Positions 1-7,384 of a stretch of 64,000 nucleotides of DNA are shown piece after piece. This DNA is from Halorubellus sp. JP-L1 (lineage in GTDB: Archaea; Halobacteriota; Halobacteria; Halobacteriales; Natrialbaceae). Position 1 is the first letter of the stretch; every line of letters starts with the position of its first letter. The position numbers were made by a program, and so were the translations under genes. Below the pieces are notes generated by a model. It ran no database searches. It saw only the letters and a list, made by a program, of their open reading frames with translations, and was not told the DNA's origin. The DNA lies in assembly GCF_011440375.1 (NCBI RefSeq), contig NZ_JAAOIR010000002.1:1-64000 (forward strand), written 5' to 3'.

Positions 1-172
1 CCTACGGCGCTTCGCGACGCTCCGCGACACCACCGCCGAGAACGGAGACGACCGCGAGCAACGTCGCTCGCGCCTACGGCGCTTCGCGACGCTCCGCGAC
101 ACCACCGCCGAGAACGGAGACGACCGCGAGCAACGTCGCTCGCGCCTACGGCGCTTCGCGACGCTCCGCGAC
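1..172. repeat. 72-bp tandem repeat, about 2.4 copies
   Basis: A unit beginning cctacggcgcttcgcgacgc starts at 1, 73 and 145, so the period is 72 bases. The first two copies are identical, and the third breaks off near 172, a few bases from the stop codon (178) of the minus-strand zinc-ribbon gene. The array may extend to the left of the window. There are no spacers, so it is not a CRISPR. No protein is assigned. Confidence 0.9.
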
Positions 173-177
173 GCCCC

Positions 178-480
178 TCAATCCTCCGTCCAGTAGTAGA
201 TGTCCTCCCGCTCCGTCCCGCAGTTCGGGCACGCCTCCGGGAGCGCGCCGTCGATCTCGCCCATCTCGCCGCACTCCCAGCACCGCCACATCAACTCGGC
301 CTCGCCGAAGTCGTGGCCGGCGCGCGAGTGCTCTATGCTCCATCCCTCGACGCCGTCGTCGGCCGTCACGTAGAACCCGTGCTCGTCGAACCCGCGGACG
401 TGCCCGAGCAGTTCGCCGTCATCGTCGTACACCTTCGTCCCGAACCGAACGTCACCAGTCGCTTCCTCCATCTCGCTCAT
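178..480 (-). CDS. Small zinc-ribbon protein (DUF7130-like, rubredoxin-like tail)
   Basis: A 100-aa acidic protein with no assigned enzymatic function. The N-terminal part (residues ~10-55) looks like a small beta-rich domain built around 'GTKVYDDDGELLGHVRGFDEHGFYV'-type strands. The C-terminus is a four-cysteine zinc ribbon, CWECGE then CPNCG, as in rubredoxin/rubrerythrin-like small haloarchaeal proteins. I chose the ATG at 480 over an in-frame ATG at 507 because the sequence CTTATG near 505-510 on the minus strand sits about 27 bases upstream, as expected for a leaderless transcript. A protein-interaction or redox role is inference. Its 3' end abuts the 72-bp repeat array. Confidence 0.75.
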   Translation of the reverse strand: MSEMEEATGDVRFGTKVYDDDGELLGHVRGFDEHGFYVTADDGVEGWSIEHSRAGHDFGEAELMWRCWECGEMGEIDGALPEACPNCGTEREDIYYWTED

Positions 481-915
481 ATAGTGCCCAACGTTACCAT
501 GGAACATAAGCGTCCGTCTCGATGTCTTCCTCGCAGTATCGGCGGCGGTCGCGATCGGCAATCGACGACGACTGTCGCCGCGGCGCGGCGGAGTCACGTG
601 GAACCGGGTCGGTAAGGCGAGCATCCGTCGAAGAAATCCCGGGGCGGCACGCGCGTCGTGACCGTTCGCTCCCTCACGCCGTATCAGGTTCTTGGAGCGG
701 GTACGCTCCGACTGCGTCCACCGGCGCGTCCGTTCACGCGGCGAAACCCGAGGTTACGGCGTTGAACGAAGCCCGGGCTTATTTCACTCAGTCCGCTACA
801 CTTCGCTATCTTGACGCCGCCCCACTCGCAACCACGCCTGCCCGAAGCGCCCCGGAGAACGCCGCCGCTGCCCCCTCGGGCCGCCGCGACGGGACGCGCT
901 TTCGAGTGACGTGCG
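481..915. other. Intergenic stretch without a recognised gene
   Basis: It lies between a minus-strand zinc-ribbon gene and the plus-strand protease gene. It holds the promoter of the former (minus-strand CTTATG at 505-510). A possible TATA element 'gcttatttc' near 777-785 could serve the protease gene with a leader of about 100 nt. Open frames here look like G+C-driven noise and match nothing I recognise. Confidence 0.5.
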
Positions 916-2103
916 ATGACAGAGGGACCCGCAGACACCGACGACTCCGGGATCGGGCCGCGAGCGCTCCAGCGGCTCCGCGACGCCGACCTGTCGTCGA
1001 TGCGTCGACGACGGTTCGTCAGGACGCTCGTCAACGCCGGGTTCGGAGCCGCCGCCGCGTCGCTCCTCGCCCCCGACGACCTGTTCGCCACGCGCCCCGA
1101 CGAGGTCCCGATGGTCTACGGGTTCACGCGGAGCGAGGACCCGTGGCGGGTCGAACCGCGGACGAAACCCGTCCCGCGCGAGTGGTACAACGACCTCCAG
1201 CGGGCGTTCGACGTGCAGGAGGTGCTCGTCGAGAGCGGCATCCCCGGCCTCGCCGGCGTCTTCGTCCAGCCCGGCGACTACTCCGACCGCGACACCTCGC
1301 TGCTCCTCGACGCGACCACCGAATCGGACCTCCCGGACGTCGGCGAACTGGCTCGCGACGTCGGCTACACGATCAACTACCTCGAGTCGGTGTCGCCCGT
1401 CCCGCAACGCCGGCGCGACTCCGTCGAACTCCGGCTCGTCGACGAAATCCCCGACGAGCGCATTCCCGGGAGCGTCACGTGCGCCACGGACGCCGGAGAG
1501 GGCACGCTCGCACCGGCGATGTACGACCCGTCGACCAAACGGCGGTTCTTCACGACGGCGAACCACGTCTACGGCGAACAGGGCGAACTCGAGACCGCCC
1601 ACCGCGGCGAATCGCTGACGGCCCTCGCCATGGACTCGTCGGCCGTCCTCGGGCACGTTCGACGCGGCTTCCCGGACGACGACGTCGTCCGCGTCGACCC
1701 CGCGAACGGGTACGAGCCGGCGAGCCGGATCCACGGCGCCTCGCCCTCGCGCGTCGGCGGCCAGTTCACGAAGTTCGGTCTCGCGGACCTCGCCGCCAGG
1801 GACGAACCCCTCCAGAAGATGGGTGCCCGAACCGGCCACACGAGCGGCCAGATCAAGGGCGTGAACGGCGTGACGTGTTACTACGGGACGCCGTGCCGGC
1901 GCGGCCAACTGAAGTGGGGCGGCCAGCGGACGGTCCAGAGCGGCGACAGCGGCTCTGTCGCGTACCACCCCGACCCGGAGAACCCGGACCGGCAGCAGCT
2001 CGTCGCGGGATTCAACAACGCCCACGCGTGGTGGCCGGTCGGCGACTTCAGCTGGGGAACCGCCGCCCATCACGTCCGACAGACCCACGGCTATCACTTC
2101 TGA
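916..2103 (+). CDS. Tat-exported chymotrypsin-fold serine protease-like protein
   Basis: A 395-aa protein. Residues ~29-55 form a twin-arginine signal (RRRRFVRT followed by a small-residue hydrophobic stretch), so it is probably exported folded. A trypsin-like triad can be read: His217 in TTANHVYG, an acidic cluster Asp254-256 before VVRVDP, and Ser345 in GDSGS. The spacings (about 39 and 89 residues) match the His57/Asp102/Ser195 order of the chymotrypsin clan. The ~110 residues after the signal peptide are not recognised and could be a pro-region or substrate domain. Haloarchaeal secreted proteases are more often subtilisin-type halolysins, so this is a different family. A short membrane-protein gene follows. 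The fold is inferred from motifs only, and the substrate is unknown. Confidence 0.75.
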   Translation: MTEGPADTDDSGIGPRALQRLRDADLSSMRRRRFVRTLVNAGFGAAAASLLAPDDLFATRPDEVPMVYGFTRSEDPWRVEPRTKPVPREWYNDLQRAFDVQEVLVESGIPGLAGVFVQPGDYSDRDTSLLLDATTESDLPDVGELARDVGYTINYLESVSPVPQRRRDSVELRLVDEIPDERIPGSVTCATDAGEGTLAPAMYDPSTKRRFFTTANHVYGEQGELETAHRGESLTALAMDSSAVLGHVRRGFPDDDVVRVDPANGYEPASRIHGASPSRVGGQFTKFGLADLAARDEPLQKMGARTGHTSGQIKGVNGVTCYYGTPCRRGQLKWGGQRTVQSGDSGSVAYHPDPENPDRQQLVAGFNNAHAWWPVGDFSWGTAAHHVRQTHGYHF

Positions 2104-2108
2104 ACACA

Positions 2109-2186
2109 ATGAGAACCCGCAACCGTACCCGTCCACACGAGCGGGACAGCTACCACGACCACGCCAGTCGAGTCGTCCGACGATGA
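2109..2186 (+). CDS. Possible 25-residue basic ORF coupled to next gene
   Basis: Six bases after the protease stop, an ATG opens a 25-codon frame rich in Arg and His. It ends in the ATGA that also starts the membrane-protein gene at 2183. Its composition is unlike the acidic proteins around it, so it may be chance. The stop/start overlap would still allow translational coupling. No homologue is recognised. Confidence 0.2.
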   Translation: MRTRNRTRPHERDSYHDHASRVVRR

Positions 2187-2428
2187 CCGAAGACCGCTCG
2201 ACGCCGCGCCGAGTGCACTCGCTGCTCGCGACCGCTCGAGCGGTCATCGAAGCGAACCGGCGCCACCTCCTCGCGGACGCGGCCGCCGTCGTCGCCTGGG
2301 CCGCGATACTCGTCCTGGCCTTCGGCGCGCTCGGCGGTCCACGCTGGCTGTTCTACAGCCTCCTGGTCGGCGGCATCGTCACCTACACGCTCGCTCGAGA
2401 ACCGCTGACGGGGCCCGGGGAAGAGTGA
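2183..2428 (+). CDS. Small two-helix membrane protein
   Basis: An 81-aa protein, function unknown. A basic N-terminus (residues 1-30) is followed by two hydrophobic segments, about 32-51 (ADAAAVVAWAAILVLAFGAL) and 55-69 (WLFYSLLVGGIVTYT), then a short charged tail. This fits a small hairpin membrane protein of the kind common in haloarchaea. It lies 80 bases after the protease gene on the same strand and could share its transcript. It converges with polC, whose stop is 50 bases further on. Confidence 0.7.
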   Translation: MTEDRSTPRRVHSLLATARAVIEANRRHLLADAAAVVAWAAILVLAFGALGGPRWLFYSLLVGGIVTYTLAREPLTGPGEE

Positions 2429-2480
2429 CGGCACGGCCGACCGACGCGCCACCGCGAACCGTGAGTCGCCCGGCGGACTT

Positions 2481-5400
2481 TCACATGAAATCCGCGATGC
2501 CGGACTGCTTGTTGTGGTCGTTCTCGAAGATCGACTCGAGCGCCCGCTCTAGCTTCTCCAAGCGCTGCTTCGTGTACGTTCGACAGCCGAAGTCGTCCGC
2601 GACGTCGATCGCCGTCTGCATGTACTTGTTCACGGACCCCTCGTGGACCGTGAGGTTCACGCGCCCGCCGCACTCGCGGCACTCGCCGGTCAACGGCATC
2701 CGCCGGTACTTCTCCCCGCAGTCCAGACACCGCGTCTCCTGGCGCGCGAACGCCCGCAGGTTCCCGATGAGGTCCGGTAGGAAGTGCCCCTCGATGATGC
2801 GCTCCGCCACGTCCGTCTCGTCCACCGCACGCAAGTTCCGCGAGAGATGCAACTGCGCGTCCATCTTCTCCTCCATCGACCCCAGCGTCTTGTACGCCGA
2901 CAGGTCCGGCCCCAGCGCCAGATCGCTCGTATCGTGCGTGTGGAAGAAGTCCGTGTACTCCCGGTCGCTCCCCAGGTTCTCCTCCGCGATCGTCATGATC
3001 TCCTCGACGTCCTCCGGGTCCGCCATCTCCCGGGTCGCCTCGTAGAACTCCCGCGGATACTCCCACATCACGTCCATGTTGTGCGCCTCGTCGTCGATCT
3101 CCGACGGATCGATTCTGGAAGACATGACCAGCGGCGCGTCCATTCGACCACCTCGCTTGTTCGGCAGGTACGATTTGCTAAAATTCAAAAGTCCATCTAA
3201 AAGGAGCATCACACAATCTTCATCCCCGTCGCAGTTACGGCGCTTTGCTGCGTGGAAGTAGGGGTGCGCGTAGCCGACGGCGGCGCTCGTGAAGCCGACG
3301 ACGCGGCCGACGGTGGCGGCGCTGGTGTGGGGGGCCATGCCGAAGACGAGTTCGCCGATGAGGTCGTCGCGGTCGTCGAACTCGTAGAAGCGGTCGAGGC
3401 CGTAGTACTGGTCGAGGAGGTCGTCGACGAACGCCGCGGTCTTCAGCATGTGTTCTGCGGCGCCGTTCGAGAGGACGACGTCCTGGACTTTGAGTTCGAC
3501 GAGTTGGTCGTCGTGCCGGAGGGGTTCGCCGTGGACGTCTTCCTCGTAGCCGAGGCCCTTGAACTGGTCGGCGGTGGCGTCGAGTTCGCTCGGGCGGACG
3601 GCGGTGACGGGGAGGTCCGTCATGTCGTAGCGGACGGTGCCGTCCTTGAACGACGAGACGTCGTGTTTCGCGCGGAGGATGCCCTTCTCCATCGGTTCGG
3701 GCGTCTTGTTCGCGGACATCAGTCCCTGGACGCCCTTGAGGATCTCGAACGCGTTCTCGCGTTCGCCGACGGCGCGCATGGCGTCGTGGTAGACCGCGTC
3801 GACGTCGATCTCGGTGGGTTCGACGCTGGTGCCGTCGGCGTCACAGCGGTCGCAGTGGACGCGGCCGGCGTCGTCGGGTTCGAGGTCTTGCTCGCAGAAC
3901 GGACACCAGTACTCGGGGTCGGTGCGGGCGTCGCACTCGGGGCAGCGTGCGCGCCACGTCTCGGTGTCGCAGGCGGGGCAGCGGCGGCGGCCGACGTCGG
4001 ATTCGACGAGGCCGGGCGTGGACTGCATGTCGGGGGCGTGCTTGGCGGCTTCGCCGACCGAGCGCTGGCTGCCGCCGGCTTCGCCGATCGGGAAGAGCGT
4101 GTGGACGGCCGGGGAGAGGTCGCGGGATTCGGACTTCTCGGGGCGCCCCATGCGGTTCCCGATGCGGGTCGGAGCGCGCTCCACGAGTTCGAAGGGTGCG
4201 ACCTCGTTCGCGGCTTCGATGGCGTTCTCGCCGTCGGCGTACTCGCGAGCGCGCTCGGAGAGGTCGTCGGCGGTCCACGTCCGCTCGAGGTGGACGGTCG
4301 GGCCGTCGGCGTCGGGGTCGCGGGTCGCTTCGACGCCGAGGGAGCGAGCGAGCGGCACCCAGTCGTCGACGCGGAGTTCGTCGTCGGTCTGGCGGTGCGT
4401 GACGAGGAGGCGTTCGAGGACGCGGCGCGTGGTCTCGGTGCGTTCGAGGACGAGCACGCCGGGGGCGTCCGGGTCGATCGGCTCTCGGTCGTCGTCGTCG
4501 GCTCCCTCACCAGCCGCGTCGGCGGACGACGATTGGTCGCCCCCTTTGCGGTCGTTCCGGTCGTCGTCGCGTGCGAGCGCGCCGCCGTCGGCGACGGCGG
4601 GTTCGACGGCGGCGTCGGCGACCGCGTCGGCGAGCGTCTCGAAGTCGTCGACGCTCACGTCGTGGAACATGTACGTGTACTGCGGGTGCAGGGGGGCGTC
4701 GTACGCGCTCGCCCAGTCGAGGGCGGTGCTCGCGTCCGGGTCGGCGAGGTCGACCCTGGGGGAATCCTGTAGCGCTTGCACGTCGCAGCCCGCCGCTTCG
4801 AGGTCCTGGCGCCACCACTCGACGGTGTACGAGGCCGGTGCGAGCGGGTGGTTGTTCTCGACGAACTCGCCGTAGTTCACGAGGTACTCGCCGAGGTCGA
4901 GGATGGACTCGACGCCGTTGCGGACCTCCTTCGCCTCCGCGGGGTCGTCGATGCGGCGGACGTCGCCGTTCGCCAGGCGGACCGTCGGGCCGTCGATGGA
5001 GTCCACGGGCACCACGCCCGCGGCCTTCCCCGGCCGTTCGGTCTTGATCTGCGTGCCGGTCGCGAGGAAGTCGTCGACGAGGTGCATCGTCGCCGGGTGG
5101 ACGCCAGCGGTCGCGAACCCGTGGTTGCGGGCGCGACCGTACCGGAGCCGGAACCCACCGGACTCGGAGGGGTGCCCGAAGACGGGGCGGCCCGCGATGA
5201 GGTCCCGCAGGTACTTCTTGGACTTCTCGGGCCGGAGCGGTCCCGTCGGCGCGGCGTCGTCCGCACCCTCGGCGTCGTCGGCGTTCGCGTCGGCGTCCTC
5301 GCCGTCGCTGGCGGCCGCCTCGGCCTCGCTCTCGGCGTCGTCGCCGTCGTCCTTGCCGATGGTGCCGTCGATGAGGTCCTGGAGCCACGGCCAGTCGACG

Positions 5401-6194
5401 TCGTCGAGCGTCCGCGTGTACCGCTGGATCTTCGGCGCCTTCAGCGCGATTCCTTCCGCGAGCACGAGGCACATCCCGCCCCTGGCGGCGTTCGTGTCGA
5501 CGCGCTCGAGGTCCCGGCCGCCCTGAACTTCCTCGTCGCCCGTCGCCTCGCCGTCCAGCATGATCGGCATGTGCTCGGCGATGAACTTCGTCTCCTCGTC
5601 CTTCGGCGAGTACTGGAGGCCCGTCTCCGAGTCGTAGAGATCGACCTCCTCGGCGTACCGCTCGACCTCCTCGTCGCGAGCCTTGAACTCGTCGACGTCC
5701 AGTAGCGTCCGCGCGTAGTCCGCGACGAGCACCGAGAGCGCCTGCGCGGTCCCGCCCGCCGAGCGGATCGGGCCGGCGTAGTAGATGTTGATGAACTCCG
5801 TCCCGTCGTCGTTCGTCAGGAGCTCCACGCGGTCGATGCCCTCGATGGGCGCTGCGACCACGCCCTCAGTGAGGAGCGCGACCGCGGTCCGCACCGCCCC
5901 TTCGACCTTCCCCTCGCGGGAGTCGTAGTCGCCGACCGACCCCTCGACGAAGTCCTCGACGAGCGCGAGCGCCGCCTCCTCGCGACTCATCTCGCCCTCG
6001 AGCTCGCGAACGCGCTCGGCGACGCCGTCGATCCCGAGGATGTTCTCCACGCGGTCCGCCATGTCTCGCGCCGTCGGGATCTCGACCTCCGGCTTCGGGT
6101 CGTCGCCGATCCGCTTCGCGCGCTCGGCGACGTCGAACGCTTCGTCGAGGTTGGCTTCGAGCCGCTCGAAGTACCGCTCGTCTGCCTCCCGCAT
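2481..6194 (-). CDS. polC: DNA polymerase D large subunit DP2
   Basis: A 1237-aa catalytic subunit of the archaeal replicative polymerase D, which works with DP1 (not in this window). Visible features: the DP2 N-terminal domain (~1-280); an acidic low-complexity linker (~283-315); a cysteine-rich zinc region (CPAC...CPEC...CPFC...CDRC); the active-site motif NCDGDED at 987-993; a second zinc ribbon (CLDCGEKY...CRECGG); and a C-terminal PIP-like box QSGIADFM that should bind PCNA. There is no intein, although NCDGDED is an intein site in Pyrococcus DP2. Codons just around this motif are A/T-rich, unlike the rest of the gene (see findings). The start ATG lies directly after the stop of the PPC-domain gene, so the two are probably co-transcribed. 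Confidence 0.96.
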   Translation of the reverse strand: MREADERYFERLEANLDEAFDVAERAKRIGDDPKPEVEIPTARDMADRVENILGIDGVAERVRELEGEMSREEAALALVEDFVEGSVGDYDSREGKVEGAVRTAVALLTEGVVAAPIEGIDRVELLTNDDGTEFINIYYAGPIRSAGGTAQALSVLVADYARTLLDVDEFKARDEEVERYAEEVDLYDSETGLQYSPKDEETKFIAEHMPIMLDGEATGDEEVQGGRDLERVDTNAARGGMCLVLAEGIALKAPKIQRYTRTLDDVDWPWLQDLIDGTIGKDDGDDAESEAEAAASDGEDADANADDAEGADDAAPTGPLRPEKSKKYLRDLIAGRPVFGHPSESGGFRLRYGRARNHGFATAGVHPATMHLVDDFLATGTQIKTERPGKAAGVVPVDSIDGPTVRLANGDVRRIDDPAEAKEVRNGVESILDLGEYLVNYGEFVENNHPLAPASYTVEWWRQDLEAAGCDVQALQDSPRVDLADPDASTALDWASAYDAPLHPQYTYMFHDVSVDDFETLADAVADAAVEPAVADGGALARDDDRNDRKGGDQSSSADAAGEGADDDDREPIDPDAPGVLVLERTETTRRVLERLLVTHRQTDDELRVDDWVPLARSLGVEATRDPDADGPTVHLERTWTADDLSERAREYADGENAIEAANEVAPFELVERAPTRIGNRMGRPEKSESRDLSPAVHTLFPIGEAGGSQRSVGEAAKHAPDMQSTPGLVESDVGRRRCPACDTETWRARCPECDARTDPEYWCPFCEQDLEPDDAGRVHCDRCDADGTSVEPTEIDVDAVYHDAMRAVGERENAFEILKGVQGLMSANKTPEPMEKGILRAKHDVSSFKDGTVRYDMTDLPVTAVRPSELDATADQFKGLGYEEDVHGEPLRHDDQLVELKVQDVVLSNGAAEHMLKTAAFVDDLLDQYYGLDRFYEFDDRDDLIGELVFGMAPHTSAATVGRVVGFTSAAVGYAHPYFHAAKRRNCDGDEDCVMLLLDGLLNFSKSYLPNKRGGRMDAPLVMSSRIDPSEIDDEAHNMDVMWEYPREFYEATREMADPEDVEEIMTIAEENLGSDREYTDFFHTHDTSDLALGPDLSAYKTLGSMEEKMDAQLHLSRNLRAVDETDVAERIIEGHFLPDLIGNLRAFARQETRCLDCGEKYRRMPLTGECRECGGRVNLTVHEGSVNKYMQTAIDVADDFGCRTYTKQRLEKLERALESIFENDHNKQSGIADFM

Positions 6195-6614
6195 CTATAG
6201 CCAGAGGTCGAGGTCGGTGGTCGCGTCGTGCTCGCGCACGAGCTCGGTGTCGAACGCGGCGACGTACACCTCGCCGGCGAACACCGTCGCCTCGTCGAGG
6301 TGGCCCGCCACCGACTCGCCGTCGGGCCGGGAGAGGACGACGTGCGTGTGCGCGAACGGCTCCCCGTCGAGCTCGCTCAGGTTCCCGACGCACGCCGCGA
6401 CCTCCAGGTGCTCGTCGAACTCGACGGGCTCGTACTCGCCCTCGTCCTGGTGATAGTACCAGACGGTCGCGTCCTGGACCGCGCCGAGCCCCACGAACCA
6501 CCCGGCGTCGATCTCCTCCTCGACGGCGAGTTCCTCCAGCTGGGCGCGCCAGTCCCGCCCCGTCTCGAGCCGTCCGAGGTACTCCCCGACGGTCTCGACT
6601 TCCCGGTAGTGCAT
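6195..6614 (-). CDS. PPC/DUF296 domain protein
   Basis: A 139-aa single-domain protein of the PPC (plants and prokaryotes conserved, DUF296) family. In plants the family accompanies AT-hook DNA-binding motifs; here there is no AT-hook. The family pattern is visible: WFVGLGAVQDATVWYY, then FAHTHVVLS with the conserved His pair, then GHLDEATVFAGEVYV. The ATG at 6614 is preferred: a T-rich element (minus strand GATTTTTCC, ~6638-6646) lies about 28 bases upstream. The stop codon directly abuts the polC start, which suggests one transcript. The link to replication is inference from position only. Confidence 0.85.
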   Translation of the reverse strand: MHYREVETVGEYLGRLETGRDWRAQLEELAVEEEIDAGWFVGLGAVQDATVWYYHQDEGEYEPVEFDEHLEVAACVGNLSELDGEPFAHTHVVLSRPDGESVAGHLDEATVFAGEVYVAAFDTELVREHDATTDLDLWL

Positions 6615-6770
6615 ACCAACGCCCACGACGCCACTGGGGAAAAATCTGACCAACGGTCGCGCCGGTCGCCGCGACCCTCGACGGACCCCGGCGACGCCGG
6701 TCGACGTGGCTCGAGGATGGCGCTGCGGCTACGGAGTCGAACGACCGTAGAGGTGGGAGAGACGTTGCCT

Positions 6771-6941
6771 CTATCGCCAGTCCGGGAGGTCCGGGGCGTC
6801 GTCCGCCTGCATCGCGAGCCACGCACCGTCTGCTGTGATGTCGGCGATTACGTACTCCTTACTGGAGCCCTCGCCGTCGACAGACGATACCACATCGTAC
6901 CCACTGTTCGCGTCGGTGGGTCCAGACTCGGATGCGGCCAT
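6771..6941 (-). CDS. Small conserved haloarchaeal protein (DUF7556-like)
   Basis: A 56-aa acidic protein whose core reads EYVIADITADGAWLAMQ...APDLPDWR. This resembles a family of ~55-residue haloarchaeal proteins of unknown function. Its reading frame is supported by the promoter: a TTTATA box on the minus strand (6966-6971) is centred about 27 bases upstream of the ATG at 6941, a good leaderless arrangement. It has no cysteines or membrane segment. Its function is unknown. Confidence 0.7.
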   Translation of the reverse strand: MAASESGPTDANSGYDVVSSVDGEGSSKEYVIADITADGAWLAMQADDAPDLPDWR

Positions 6942-6965
6942 GTGTGCCCATGTCTCATGGAGGGG

Positions 6966-6971
6966 TATAAA
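6966..6971 (-). promoter_or_regulatory. TATA box of the 56-aa gene
   Basis: The plus strand reads gtataaac, so the minus strand reads TTTATA. It lies about 27 bases before the ATG at 6941 and fits an archaeal TATA element with a leaderless start. Confidence 0.6.
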
Positions 6972-7384
6972 CGCTCCGAAAAAACAGGACGGTTTATCGG
7001 CGCGCTTGCGGCTCCAAACTCGGGGAGGGCGACCGGATCGGTGGTCGGTCGGTCACGTAAGCGACCGTTTCGGTGTGTGAAGGACAACCACGGAATGCTG
7101 GTCGTTCCAGCGCGCAATCGCACGGAAACGAGCCCGTACCTCGGTCCCGGATCGCCGCCCCGTCGTCCGTTCGATGGGACCGGTCGATAGTTCCGCACGA
7201 CTGCGAGCGTATCTTATCCCTTTCTTGGTATATTCCGCTGCGGATAGCGGCAACAATCCGGGGAACCTCGAAGTCGGTGCAGTCTTGCGAAAACCAACGC
7301 CCTCTTATGAATGTTTGGGTATGTAAAACGGCGGCAGACCATAACGGTAATTTTAACCGAATCGTCTCCAAAGCAGTGCGTGGG
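6972..7384. other. Long regulatory gap before the peptide-transporter operon
   Basis: About 410 bases without a recognised gene. It is locally less G+C-rich than the genes. T/A-rich elements occur near 7212-7235 and at 7349-7358; the last is the likely operon promoter. A short inverted repeat CCGCT...AGCGG lies near 7239-7254. Frames open upstream of 7385 in phase with dppA, but they run through the promoter and lack a signal sequence at their start. Confidence 0.5.
7349..7358 (+). promoter_or_regulatory. TATA box of the dpp operon
   Basis: aattttaacc is centred about 30 bases before the ATG at 7385. It is the best archaeal TATA-like element in the gap and predicts a transcript with almost no 5' leader for the substrate-binding protein. 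Confidence 0.65.

Noticed and set aside
3252-4772. A long open frame on the plus strand opposite polC
   Set aside because: It is antisense to conserved polC sequence, has Val/Asp/Glu-biased shadow composition and no recognisable domain. Long antisense frames are expected in G+C-rich haloarchaeal genes; the same applies to frames opposite the Bat-like gene, hef and pheST.
2481-6194. Possible intein in polC
   Set aside because: The sequence is continuous across NCDGDED and other conserved blocks, and the length is normal for intein-free DP2. No splicing motifs (N-terminal Cys block, C-terminal HN) occur.
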